Below are positions 34,368 through 43,123 of a stretch of DNA of 64,000 bases, in pieces; the stretch's first letter is position 1; each line of letters begins with the position of its first letter. The notes below the pieces were generated by a model. The model was not told where the DNA came from, searched no databases, and saw only the letters and a program-made list of their open reading frames with translations. The DNA comes from Nonomuraea jiangxiensis (lineage in GTDB: Bacteria > Actinomycetota > Actinomycetes > Streptosporangiales > Streptosporangiaceae). The translations under genes and the position numbers were made by a program. The stretch covers positions 1 to 64,000 of the forward strand of contig NZ_FNDJ01000004.1 of NCBI RefSeq assembly GCF_900099965.1. The letters run 5' to 3'.

Positions 34368-35999
34368 GTGAGGGAACGGCGAGAAACGGACGAACCATCC
34401 CAGGAGAGCGCCCATCCCGGCACACCGCCCACCGCCGTCGCGGACCCCACAAGCGCCCACCGCCCGCGCACGGTGGGCTCTGAACGGCCCGGAGACGACG
34501 CGAACCCGGCGGGGCCGCAGCGGCTCCCTGAGGACACCGGCCCGACGGACGCGAACCGGCCACACGACGCGGGAGGCCCGGCGGCGGCCGAGCGGTCGGA
34601 CGACGGGCTGAGCCCTGCGGAAGGGGAGCGGGTGCCGGACTCCGGCGGCCGGCCCCGGCGGACGAAGGCGATGCCGGGCACAACGGAGACTCAGGAGGCC
34701 GGGTGGGGGCATGGTGGAGGCGTGTCCGTGACGAGCGGTGAGCAAGACGAGGGCGCCGGCGACCGGCGGTTGAGGCGGCAGGCCGGGGTGGCGCTGGCGC
34801 TGCTGGCCGTCGTGCTGGTGGCCGTGGCGGGGTTCAGCACCCCGTGGGGCGTGCTGGCCGCGGGACCACCCGATCCCGCCCGGGACTTCACCGCCGCGCA
34901 GATCGCCAGGGCCCAGGCGTTCGACGCGATGACGAGCCTGCCCAGCTATCTCGCCCTGATCATCACGATCGTGTTCGCGGTGGTGCTGGTCGTCACCCCG
35001 TTCGGGGCGAAGGTGCTCGGCCGGCTGAGAGGCCCGTGGTGGCTGCGGGTGATCCTGGGCGTCGTGGTGATCAGCCTGATCACCGAGGCGCTCAAGTGGC
35101 CGCTCGGCATGTGGTTCGAGACGCTGCTGCGCGACTACGGCCTGTCCACCCAGAACTGGACGACCTGGACCGCCGACCGGCTCAAGAGCCTGGGCGTCGA
35201 GATCTTCCTGCTCTCCCTGACGCTGCTGGCCCTGGTGGCGCTGGCGCGCAAGATCAGGCGCTGGTGGATCCCGGCCGCCGCGGGCGCGTTCGCGCTGGTG
35301 GTGGTGGCGTCGTTCGCCTATCCGGTGGTCTTCGAGCCGCTGTTCAACGACTTCACCTCCATGCGCCAGGGCCCGCTGCGTACGAACCTGCTGGCCATGG
35401 CCGCGCGTGACGGCGTCCCTGTCGAGGACGTGCTGGTCGCCGACGCCTCGCGCAGGACGACGGCGCTCAACGCGTACGTGTCCGGCTTCGGCGCCACCCG
35501 CCGGATCGTCGTCTACGACACGCTGCTGCGGGCCCCGCAGCCCGAGGTGGAGCTCGTCGTGGCGCACGAGCTGGGCCACGCCAAGCACGACGACGTGCTC
35601 TACGGCACGCTCGTCGGCGGCCTGGCCTCCGCGCTGGCCGCGATCGCGCTGTTCCTGATCTTCGGCCCGGTACGGCGGCGCGCCGGCGTCACCTCGATCA
35701 CCGATCCCCGCGCGGTCGGCGCGCTCCTGGGCCTGACGACCCTGGGCTCGCTGCTCATCAGCCCCGCCCACAACCTGCTCAGCCGGCACATCGAGGCCAG
35801 GGCCGACGAACACTCGCTGCAGATCACGCGGGACCCGGCCACGTTCATCGCGATGCAGAAGCGCCTGGCAATCACCAATATTTCCGACTTGTCGCCGGAT
35901 GCGGTGGAATATGTGCTCTATGCCTCCCATCCCTCCAGCCCCGAGCGCATCGCCATGGCCCGCGCATGGGCCAAGCTGAACGGCGTCCCAGTGCCGTGA
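34368..35999 (+). CDS. M48-family membrane metallopeptidase (Ste24/CAAX-type)
   Basis: A multi-pass zinc protease. The catalytic HELGH (about 400-404) and distal Glu in ARADEHS (about 479) are intact, and six or seven helices surround them, as in M48A Ste24-like enzymes. From the GTG at 34368 the first 120 residues are acidic and disordered, an unusual extension with normal codon bias. A GTG at 34728, with GGAGG seven bases upstream, gives the usual family length and may be the real start. Its stop overlaps the glycosyltransferase start. Confidence 0.9.
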   Translation: MRERRETDEPSQESAHPGTPPTAVADPTSAHRPRTVGSERPGDDANPAGPQRLPEDTGPTDANRPHDAGGPAAAERSDDGLSPAEGERVPDSGGRPRRTKAMPGTTETQEAGWGHGGGVSVTSGEQDEGAGDRRLRRQAGVALALLAVVLVAVAGFSTPWGVLAAGPPDPARDFTAAQIARAQAFDAMTSLPSYLALIITIVFAVVLVVTPFGAKVLGRLRGPWWLRVILGVVVISLITEALKWPLGMWFETLLRDYGLSTQNWTTWTADRLKSLGVEIFLLSLTLLALVALARKIRRWWIPAAAGAFALVVVASFAYPVVFEPLFNDFTSMRQGPLRTNLLAMAARDGVPVEDVLVADASRRTTALNAYVSGFGATRRIVVYDTLLRAPQPEVELVVAHELGHAKHDDVLYGTLVGGLASALAAIALFLIFGPVRRRAGVTSITDPRAVGALLGLTTLGSLLISPAHNLLSRHIEARADEHSLQITRDPATFIAMQKRLAITNISDLSPDAVEYVLYASHPSSPERIAMARAWAKLNGVPVP

Positions 36000-37093
36000 C
36001 GGACGCCACGACCAGCGTGGTCATCGTCACGAACGACTTCCCGCCCCGCGCGGGCGGCATCCAGTCGTTCGTCCACGGGCTGGCGCTGCGAACGCCGGGC
36101 GTGGTGGTCTACGCCCCCGCCTGGCCGGGTTGCGCGGAGTTCGACCGGCGCCAGCCGTTCCGCGTCGTCCGGCATCCGACGCGGCTGATGCTGCCCACCC
36201 CGGCCGTCGCGCACAGGGCGGCCGGGCTGGTGGCCGAGCACGGCGCCGGCACCGTCGTGTTCGGCGCGGCGGCGCCGCTCGGCCTGCTCGCCCCGCGCCT
36301 GCGCCGGGCGGGCGCGCGGCGCGTGGTGATGCTCACCCACGGCCACGAGGCGTCGTGGGCGGGCGCGCCGGGGTTCCGCGCCACGCTGCGCAGGATCGGC
36401 CGGCACGCCGACGTGGTGACCTATCTCGGCGACTACACCCGCGAGCGGCTGGCCGCCGTCATCCCGGCGGCCAAGCTCGTACGGCTCGCGCCCGGCGTGG
36501 ACGTGGCCCAGTTCCATCCCGGGGCGCGCAAGGCGGAGCTGGGCCTGGCCGGCCGGCCGGTCGTCGCCTGCGTGTCCCGGCTGGTGCCGCGCAAGGGCCA
36601 GGACCAGCTCATCAGGGCCTGGCCCCTGGTGCTGCGCTCGGTGCCGGAGGCGGTGCTGCTGCTGGTGGGCGACGGCCCCTACCGGCGCACCCTGGAGCGG
36701 CTGGCGGCGGGGCGGGAGTCCATCAGGTTCACCGGCACGGTGCCGGCCGCGAGCCTGCCCGGCTACTACGCGGCTGCCGACGTGTTCGCGATGCCGTGCC
36801 GTACCCGGTGGCAGGGGGTGGACGTGGAGGGGCTCGGGATCGTGTTCCTGGAGGCGTCCGCGACCGGGCTGCCGGTGGTGGCGGGGGCGTCCGGCGGCGC
36901 GCCCGACGCCGTCAGGCCCGGCGAGACCGGGCTGGTCGTGGACGGCACGGACGTGGCGGAGATCGCCCAGGCCGTGGTCGAGTTGCTGAGCGACCCGGAG
37001 AAGGCGCGCAAGATGGGCGCGGGCGGCCGCGACTGGATCGCCCGCGAATGGGCCTGGGACCAGGTCGCGGCCCGCTTCCACACCCTTCTGTGA
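35996..37093 (+). CDS. GT4-family glycosyltransferase (PimB-like)
   Basis: A GT-B glycosyltransferase of 365 residues. The N-terminal VIVTNDFPPRAGGIQSF is typical of PimB-type mannosyltransferases that act on phosphatidylinositol mannosides. The donor-site motif includes GLGIVFLEASATGLPVV (split, about 281-297), with the conserved Glu. The GTG at 35996 overlaps the M48 stop, giving coupling. The exact acceptor cannot be assigned from sequence. Confidence 0.9.
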   Translation: MTDATTSVVIVTNDFPPRAGGIQSFVHGLALRTPGVVVYAPAWPGCAEFDRRQPFRVVRHPTRLMLPTPAVAHRAAGLVAEHGAGTVVFGAAAPLGLLAPRLRRAGARRVVMLTHGHEASWAGAPGFRATLRRIGRHADVVTYLGDYTRERLAAVIPAAKLVRLAPGVDVAQFHPGARKAELGLAGRPVVACVSRLVPRKGQDQLIRAWPLVLRSVPEAVLLLVGDGPYRRTLERLAAGRESIRFTGTVPAASLPGYYAAADVFAMPCRTRWQGVDVEGLGIVFLEASATGLPVVAGASGGAPDAVRPGETGLVVDGTDVAEIAQAVVELLSDPEKARKMGAGGRDWIAREWAWDQVAARFHTLL

Positions 37094-37096
37094 GAG

Positions 37097-38014
37097 TCAG
37101 CCCTTCGTCGACCCCAGCGTGAGCCCGGCGACGAACTGCTTGTGCAGGAGCTGGAAGACGATCAGCGTCGGCAGCGCCACCAGCATCGATCCGGCCGCCA
37201 GCAGGTTGTAGTCGGTGAAGAACTGGCCGCGCAGGTTGTTCAGCGCCGAGGTGACGGGCAGCTTGTCGCCCGAGGACATCAGCACCAGCGCCCACAGGAA
37301 GTCGTTGTACATCCAGGTGAACTGGAGGGTGGACAGCGCCGCCAGCACCGGCCGGCACAGCGGCAGCGTCAGCCGCCAGTACCGCTTCCACACCCCCGCC
37401 CCGTCCACCAGCGCGGCCTCGCTGATCTCCTCCGGGATCGTGCGCATGAAGTTCGCCATCACGAAGACGCAGAAGCCGAACTGGAACGCCACGTGGATGA
37501 GGATCAACCCCAGGTAGGAGTCGTAGAGCGACTGGGAGTCCGACAGCCACCCGGGCAGCGGGACCAGGGTGTAGACGGTGTAGAGGGGAGTGATGAGCAC
37601 CTGGGGCGGCAGCAGGTTCCCGGCGGTGAACACGATCAGCAGCACCTTGCGCCCCGGAATGCGCAGCCGGGCGATCGCGAACGCCGTGAACGACGCCAGG
37701 AACAACGTGATCACCACGCCGGGCACCACGATGATCAACGTATTCAGATAGTAGTGCGGCAGCTCGGCCTGGCTCCACGCCTGACCGTAGTAGTCCAGCG
37801 TGAGGTGCTCGGGCAGCGAGAGGTAGCCCAGGCGGCCGGTCTCCTCGTACGGGCGCAGCGACGCGTACAGGGCCAGTGCGAGCGGCAGCAGCCACCCCAG
37901 CGCCACCAGGACGAGGAAGGCGTGCAGCAGCACCCGCAGCGGACGCACCGGACGCCGCGCGGGAGGACGCCGGGCCTGGGAGGGAGGGGCGGAGGCGGGC
38001 GCGGTGAGCGTCAT
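37097..38014 (-). CDS. carbohydrate ABC transporter permease (MalG type)
   Basis: A 305-residue inner-membrane subunit with six helices and an EAA loop (EISEAALVDGAGVWKRYWRL, split at about 200). The ATG at 38014 overlaps the stop of the companion permease (ATGA). It forms an importer with the MalF-type permease and the lipoprotein binding protein. No ATP-binding subunit is in the operon. Confidence 0.94.
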   Translation of the reverse strand: MTLTAPASAPPSQARRPPARRPVRPLRVLLHAFLVLVALGWLLPLALALYASLRPYEETGRLGYLSLPEHLTLDYYGQAWSQAELPHYYLNTLIIVVPGVVITLFLASFTAFAIARLRIPGRKVLLIVFTAGNLLPPQVLITPLYTVYTLVPLPGWLSDSQSLYDSYLGLILIHVAFQFGFCVFVMANFMRTIPEEISEAALVDGAGVWKRYWRLTLPLCRPVLAALSTLQFTWMYNDFLWALVLMSSGDKLPVTSALNNLRGQFFTDYNLLAAGSMLVALPTLIVFQLLHKQFVAGLTLGSTKG

Positions 38015-38883
38015 CGCTCCTCCCTGAACAACTGCGACAGGTACGTCACGATGAACCCCAGCGAGATCGCCAGCAGGATCACCGCGATGGCCGAGCCGAA
38101 CCCGATCCTGCTCGCCTCGCCCACGATGTTCTCCGTGACCAGCACGGACAGCAGCTCCAGCCCGTTCCTGCCCTTGTTGATGGCGTAGACGATGTCGAAC
38201 GCCCGCAGCGCCTCGATCACCGTGATGACCAGCACGATCACGTTCACGGGCCGCAGCGTGGGGAAGACCACCCGGAAGAACGACTGCCGCTCGTTGGCCC
38301 CGTCGATCGCCGCCGCCTCCTTCAGCGCCGGATCGACCGCCTTCAACCCGGCCAGGTAAATGATCATGACGTAGCCGACGTGCCGCCAGGCGGCCGCCAC
38401 CATGACCACCCAGATGTTGACGGAGCTGTCGCCGAGCCAGTCCACGGTCAGCCCGGTCACCGCGTTCAGCACGCCGTAGTCGGAGGAGTAGACGAGCTGG
38501 GCGATGAAGCCCACTACGGCGAGCGATAGTACGACGGGCATGTAGAGCGCGCTCTGGTAGACCCGTGACAACCGCAGCCGCCGGTCCAGCAGCACCGCGC
38601 AGAACAGCCCGAACGGGGTCGCGACCAGGCCGAGGAAGCCCAGCCACAGCAGGTTGTTGCGGACCGCCGACCAGAACGGCGGGTATTCGGCGGACAGGTC
38701 GTGGTAGTTCTGTCCGCCCACCCACTCGATGGGCCCGATGCCGTTCCAGTCGGTGCCGGACAGTCCGATGGAGGCCAGTGTGGGCGCCCAGATGAGACCC
38801 AGGTTGACGATGACGGCCACCCCCAGCCCGATGACCAGGACGGTCATGTCGCGGGCGGAGTAGCGACGGGTTCTGACGGCCAT
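38011..38883 (-). CDS. carbohydrate ABC transporter permease (MalF type)
   Basis: A 290-residue permease with six helices and the EAA motif KEAAAIDGANERQSF (about 187). Its start overlaps the stop of the binding-protein gene (TGATG). Together with the MalG-type subunit it makes the membrane channel of a sugar importer. Confidence 0.94.
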   Translation of the reverse strand: MAVRTRRYSARDMTVLVIGLGVAVIVNLGLIWAPTLASIGLSGTDWNGIGPIEWVGGQNYHDLSAEYPPFWSAVRNNLLWLGFLGLVATPFGLFCAVLLDRRLRLSRVYQSALYMPVVLSLAVVGFIAQLVYSSDYGVLNAVTGLTVDWLGDSSVNIWVVMVAAAWRHVGYVMIIYLAGLKAVDPALKEAAAIDGANERQSFFRVVFPTLRPVNVIVLVITVIEALRAFDIVYAINKGRNGLELLSVLVTENIVGEASRIGFGSAIAVILLAISLGFIVTYLSQLFREER

Positions 38884-40163
38884 CAGCGGAAGATGTTGGC
38901 CTTCTGCTTCTCGATGCTGGCCAGTAAGGGGTCGATCTCGTCCGGCTTGCCGACGAACGTCTGCAATGAGGGGATCATCACGGTGGAGGCGAAGTCCGGC
39001 CGCGTGTCACGGTCGAGGAACTGGGCGATGTGCGTGGCCTTCGACACCAGCTCCGCGCCGCGCTTTTGCAGGGCGCTGTAGCCGGAGGTGTCGGCCTTGG
39101 AGCTGGCCGCCAGCATGCCCGGGTCCAGCTTGGTGGCGATGTTCTGCGACGAGGGCTGGGCGAGGAGCTTGAGCAGGGCCTTGGCGCCGTCCACGTTCTT
39201 GGCCTTGGCGGAGAGCATGTAGCCGTCGATGGGGGCGTCGATCGAGTCGGTGCCGTACGCCGGGTCGACCTCGGGGAAGGTGAAGAAGTCGAGGTCGTCG
39301 AGATCGGCCTCGGGGAACTGCTGGGCCACGAACATGCCGAGCAGGTACATCCCGGTCTTCTTCTGCGCGAGCGACTGCCCGGCCTCCTGCCACGTGCGGC
39401 CGAGCGCCGCGGGCTGGTGGAACTCCATCAACCCGCGCCAGGTGTCGAAGACCCGCCGCACCCGCGGGTCGGTCCAGGACTCCTTGCCGCCCATGAGCGA
39501 GATGTGGAAGTCGTAGCCGTTCATCCGCATGTTGAGGATGTCGAACGTGCCCATGGCCGGCCAGCCGTCCTTGTCGGCGAAGGCGATCGGGATGATCCCG
39601 TCGGCCTTCATCCGCCTGGCCAGCGCGGTGAACTCGTCCAGCGTGGCCGGGGGCGCGTATCCCTTCTCCTGCCAGAGGCTCTTGCGGTAGAAGACCGCCC
39701 ACGGATAGTACGTGGACGGCACGAAGTACTGCTTGCCGTCGGTGCCGGTCGACTGGTCCTTGAAGGCCTGCGTGTAGTCGGCGCCGATCTCCCGCCACAC
39801 GTCCGAGATGTCGATGGCCAGCCCCTGCTCGGCGAAGAACTGCATGCGGTATCCCGCGAACCAGGTGAACACGTCGTCGGGCGTGCCGCGCAGGTAGCGG
39901 TTGATGTTCTCCTGGAACGTGTTGTGGTCCACGGTGTTGATTTTCGTCGTGGCCTGGGTGAAGGCTTTGACCTGGCTTTCGAGGGATCTCTTCGGGATCT
40001 CGTCGGAGGCGTTCGAGCCGATCGTGACCGTGCCGAGGTTGCCGGAGGCCGTGCCTCCGGGGGCGGGTGTGTCGGAGCCGCATCCTACGAGGGCGGCTGG
40101 GACGCCGAGCGCGGCGGCGCCGAGCAGGAGATTGCGGCGGGAGATCGGCAGACGTTGGGCCAT
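38883..40163 (-). CDS. sugar-binding lipoprotein of an ABC importer
   Basis: An extracellular solute-binding protein of 426 residues (family 1). The N-terminus has a twin-arginine motif (SRRNLLLG) and a lipobox (ALVGC), so it is probably exported folded through Tat and then lipidated. AAGGAGG lies eight bases before the ATG. It is first in the operon. The sugar is unknown; no glycosidase is adjacent to give a clue. Confidence 0.93.
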   Translation of the reverse strand: MAQRLPISRRNLLLGAAALGVPAALVGCGSDTPAPGGTASGNLGTVTIGSNASDEIPKRSLESQVKAFTQATTKINTVDHNTFQENINRYLRGTPDDVFTWFAGYRMQFFAEQGLAIDISDVWREIGADYTQAFKDQSTGTDGKQYFVPSTYYPWAVFYRKSLWQEKGYAPPATLDEFTALARRMKADGIIPIAFADKDGWPAMGTFDILNMRMNGYDFHISLMGGKESWTDPRVRRVFDTWRGLMEFHQPAALGRTWQEAGQSLAQKKTGMYLLGMFVAQQFPEADLDDLDFFTFPEVDPAYGTDSIDAPIDGYMLSAKAKNVDGAKALLKLLAQPSSQNIATKLDPGMLAASSKADTSGYSALQKRGAELVSKATHIAQFLDRDTRPDFASTVMIPSLQTFVGKPDEIDPLLASIEKQKANIFR

Positions 40164-40213
40164 GGTGGGTTCCTCCTTGCCGGACCCTTCAGATTCCCCC
40201 GAGTTCGCTCACC

Positions 40214-40228
40214 TTTTTCATCGAAAAA
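40214..40228 (-). promoter_or_regulatory. operator-like inverted repeat upstream of the sugar ABC operon
   Basis: TTTTTC and GAAAAA are exact inverted repeats around ATC, in an unusually AT-rich patch 50 bases before the binding-protein gene. It may be the repressor site of the importer. Confidence 0.4.
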
Positions 40229-40409
40229 CGAACATTTCTGACTGTCAACGCACGGTTTAATGGCGAATTGACCACATTCCCCATGTCTCCGGCCGTGTCA
40301 TGATGCGAGCGGCACTGTTCGAACCTGTTTGGATCTGGTGAGGCGATGCTCCGCGCCACAGCGTCAGCAGGCGATTCTGAAGCTCGTCAGGCATGAACAC
40401 GGGTGACCA

Positions 40410-40550
40410 CCGTCGGCTCCACCGGGCGGCGTGCGCACCCCGTCCGACGCCCTGGTGGGACCCGTGGCGGTGGCCGCGATCCGCGAGCTCAACGCGACCT
40501 GCTGTTCCTCGGCGTCCGAGCGCGTGAGGGATCTCATCATCGCCGACAAA
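40410..40550 (+). pseudogene. remnant of a DeoR-family sugar regulator
   Basis: In one frame 40425-40496 reads GGVRTPSDALVGPVAVAAI then RELNA, matching the sensor domain of actinobacterial DeoR/GlpR regulators (sugar-phosphate-binding region). It continues one base out of frame as DLLFLGV from 40496. There is no HTH half, no start codon and no further match, so it is a frameshifted, truncated relic. It lies beside and divergent from the sugar ABC importer, the position expected for that operon's regulator. The remainder of 40164-40635 holds the AT-rich promoter patch and nothing else I recognise. Confidence 0.6.
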
Positions 40551-40585
40551 CCCGACCCCGCCCTACCCCGCCCGCGGACATGAAA

Positions 40586-40615
40586 AGGCGGGCCTGTGAC
40601 GAACCAGGCCCGCCT
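40586..40615 (-). terminator. terminator after the coiled-coil gene
   Basis: AGGCGGGCCTG and CAGGCCCGCCT form a perfect 11-bp stem. On the minus strand it is followed by TTTTCA, 20 bases after the coiled-coil stop. Confidence 0.82.
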
Positions 40616-40635
40616 GTCGGTGCGGAATCAGCCGA

Positions 40636-41019
40636 TCAGTTGACGTCCAGCTTGCGCTGGATGGCAACGAGAACCTTCAGTATCTCCGTCTGACCCACCA
40701 CCAGGCCCTTCTGGCCCTCGTGCAGGCTCTTCTGTCCTTCCTGCAAGGTATGTACCTGCTCCTGCAGGCCCTTCTGGCCCTCCTGCAGGGCATATACCTG
40801 CTCCTGCAGGCGCTGCTGGCCCTGCTGCAGGTCGGTGATCTTGAGGTCCATCATCGTGAACCTGGCTTCGACCTTGGCGTCGAGCTCCTTGACGCGGTTG
40901 TCGACGGCGTTGATGCGGTGCGTGAGGACCTCTCCGAGCTCCCGGATGTCCGCCCGGATCTGAATGTGCTCATTTTCGATCTTGGTGCCGAATTCCATGG
41001 CGGCTTCCTTGATGCTCAT
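40636..41019 (-). CDS. coiled-coil protein with 14-residue repeats
   Basis: A 127-residue soluble protein of no recognised family. Residues 20-60 are amphipathic helix. From about 64 to 106 there are three 14-residue (two-heptad) repeats based on LQEGQKGLQEQV. This predicts a long, Gln-rich, parallel coiled coil. No signal peptide, membrane segment or cysteine is present. The ATG at 41019 has GGGGAG six bases upstream. It is monocistronic and lies between the sugar importer and the acyl-CoA ligase. A structural or adaptor role is possible but not shown. Confidence 0.8.
   Translation of the reverse strand: MSIKEAAMEFGTKIENEHIQIRADIRELGEVLTHRINAVDNRVKELDAKVEARFTMMDLKITDLQQGQQRLQEQVYALQEGQKGLQEQVHTLQEGQKSLHEGQKGLVVGQTEILKVLVAIQRKLDVN
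40702..40830 (-). repeat. 42-bp coding repeats in the coiled-coil gene
   Basis: Three degenerate 42-bp units encode the 14-residue LQEGQ repeats. The DNA copies (CTCCTGCAGGCCCTTCTGG type) remain very similar, which suggests recent expansion. Confidence 0.75.
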
Positions 41020-41229
41020 CTTGATCTCCCCTACCGTTGTGGGTAAGGGACCGGGGATGTTAGCGATCTCCGGTCCCGCTTCTTTGCCAAGAGGATACCC
41101 CTCGGATCGCCGCTCAAAGGCCGAAGTCGAAAGAAGATTCCCCTGGTCAGGGGGAAGGTTGGGGCTTAAATCGGAAAGTATCGGCAAATGTCATGACGCC
41201 ATTTTTCGGACGGTCCTACCGACACACGG

Positions 41230-42978
41230 TCAGTGCGTGTCGTAGAGTTCGTCGATTTCCTGGGCGAAGTCGCGCATGACCAGGTTGCGCTTGACCTTCA
41301 GCGTAGGCGTGAGATGCCCGCTGTCCTCAGTGATGTCCCTGTCCAGGATCACGAACTTCTTGATCTGCTCGGCCTTCGACACCGACAGGTTCGCCCGGTC
41401 CACGGCCCCCTGGACTTCGGCCAGCACCTTCGGGTCCGAGCGCAGCTCCTTCACCACGGCCCCGGCCGGCAGGGCCTCAGGGTCGAGGGTGATCAGGGCC
41501 GCCACGAACGGCCGGCCCTCGCCCACCAGCATGGCCTGGGAGATCAGCGGGTGGGCGCGCAGCGCGTCCTCCAGCGGACCCGGGGCGACGTTCTTGCCCG
41601 CCGCCGTCACCAGGATCTCCTTCTTGCGCCCGGTGATCCGCAGGTAGCCGTCGGCGTCCAGGTCGCCCACGTCGCCGGTGTGGAACCAGCCGTCGGGATC
41701 GAGCACCTCGGCCGTGGCGGCGTCGTTGTGCCAGTAGCCGGGGAAGACGTGCCTGCCCTTGGCGAGGATCTCACCGTCGTCCGCGATGCGCAGCGTGACG
41801 CCGGGCAGCGGCTTGCCCACGGTGCCGATCTTGTTGGCGCCCGGCATGTTGACCGAGCAGGGCGCCGTGGTCTCGGTCAGACCGTACCCCTCGAAGACCT
41901 CGATGCCGACGCCCCTGAAGAAGTGGCCGAGCCGGTCACCCAGCGCCGAGCCGCCGCACACCGCCGCCGCGAGCCGCCCGCCGGTGGCCGCGCGGAGCTT
42001 GGTGTAGACCAGCCGGTCGAACAGCGCCCGCCTCAGCCGCAGCCCGAGCGGCGCGCCGCCGGAGCTCTCGGCGCGGCTCCAGGCCACCGCCGTGTCCACC
42101 GCGCGGGCGAAGATCTTGCCCTTGCCGCCCGCGATGGCCTTCTGCTCGGCGCCGTTGTAGACCTTCTCGAACACGCGCGGCACGCCCAGCAGGAACGTCG
42201 GCTTGAAGTCCTGCAGGTCGGGCGCGACGTTCTTCATGTTGGGGGTGTGCGCCAAGATCGCGCCCGCCTCGATGAGCACCACCTGGATGATCCGCGCGAA
42301 GATGTGCGCCAGCGGCAGGAACAGCAGCGCCGCCGGCTCCTTGATGGCGAACAGCGGCTCCAGCGGCCCGCGCAGCACGTTGAGCGCGGTGAAGAGCAGG
42401 TTGTCGTGGGTGATCCGGCAGCCCTTGGGCCGCCCCGTGGTGCCGGAGGTGTAGACGATCGTGGCCAGGTCGGCGGCGGCGACCTGCTGCCGGCGCTCCT
42501 CGACGGCCGTGGCGGGCACGTCGCCGCTGTCCGGCGTTCCGTCCACCCGCCAGATCGCCTTCAGCTCGGGCGCGGCCTCGCGCACCGTCTGCTCGTGCGC
42601 GTCCAGCTCCACGAACACCGCCTTGGCCGCGCTGTCGGACAGGATCCACCTGACCTGCTCGACCGAGGACGTCTCGTAGATCGGCACGGTGACCGCGCCG
42701 ATCGCCCAGACGGCGTAGTCGACCAGCGTCCACTCGTAGCGGGTGCGCGACATCAGCGCGACCCGGTCGCCGTGCTCGACACCCGCCGCGATCAGGCCCC
42801 TGGCCACCTCGACCACCTGGTCACGGAACTCGGCCGCGGTGACCACCGGCCATCCGGCGTCGGTCTTGCGCCGCATCACCACGGCGCCCGGCTGCTGCAC
42901 GGCCCGCTTGAAGACCGTGTCGGTCAGGCTCGCGGAGGCAGGCACGTCGACCAGGACGGGAACGCTGTACTCACGCAC
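41230..42978 (-). CDS. long-chain fatty-acid-CoA ligase
   Basis: An AMP-dependent synthetase of 582 residues that activates fatty acids to acyl-CoA. The P-loop-like motif YTSGTTGRPKGC (about 175-186), the adenylate motif FEGYGLTETTAP (about 362) and the C-terminal RKKEILVTAAGKNVAP region (about 450-465) are intact. It belongs to the FadD15/FAA1-like group. The GTG at 42978 is supported by AGGAG seven bases upstream; the longer frame to 43062 has no such site. It is divergent from the phosphoesterase gene. Confidence 0.93.
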   Translation of the reverse strand: MREYSVPVLVDVPASASLTDTVFKRAVQQPGAVVMRRKTDAGWPVVTAAEFRDQVVEVARGLIAAGVEHGDRVALMSRTRYEWTLVDYAVWAIGAVTVPIYETSSVEQVRWILSDSAAKAVFVELDAHEQTVREAAPELKAIWRVDGTPDSGDVPATAVEERRQQVAAADLATIVYTSGTTGRPKGCRITHDNLLFTALNVLRGPLEPLFAIKEPAALLFLPLAHIFARIIQVVLIEAGAILAHTPNMKNVAPDLQDFKPTFLLGVPRVFEKVYNGAEQKAIAGGKGKIFARAVDTAVAWSRAESSGGAPLGLRLRRALFDRLVYTKLRAATGGRLAAAVCGGSALGDRLGHFFRGVGIEVFEGYGLTETTAPCSVNMPGANKIGTVGKPLPGVTLRIADDGEILAKGRHVFPGYWHNDAATAEVLDPDGWFHTGDVGDLDADGYLRITGRKKEILVTAAGKNVAPGPLEDALRAHPLISQAMLVGEGRPFVAALITLDPEALPAGAVVKELRSDPKVLAEVQGAVDRANLSVSKAEQIKKFVILDRDITEDSGHLTPTLKVKRNLVMRDFAQEIDELYDTH

Positions 42979-43111
42979 GAACAAACTCCTCTCCGAGGGG
43001 ATCGCCGACGTTACCGGGTAGAAAAACCCACCGGTAGCCTCTGCCCGCCGCTCGTGGGGCAATCCTCACGCTAGCAGTCACCGCCGAGCCCGCCGCCCAG
43101 CCGGGGGCGCC

Positions 43112-43117
43112 TAGGAT
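43112..43117 (+). promoter_or_regulatory. leaderless -10 hexamer for the phosphoesterase
   Basis: TAGGAT ends six bases before the ATG at 43124, with no ribosome site, so the message is probably leaderless. Confidence 0.5.
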
Positions 43118-43123
43118 TTGCCC

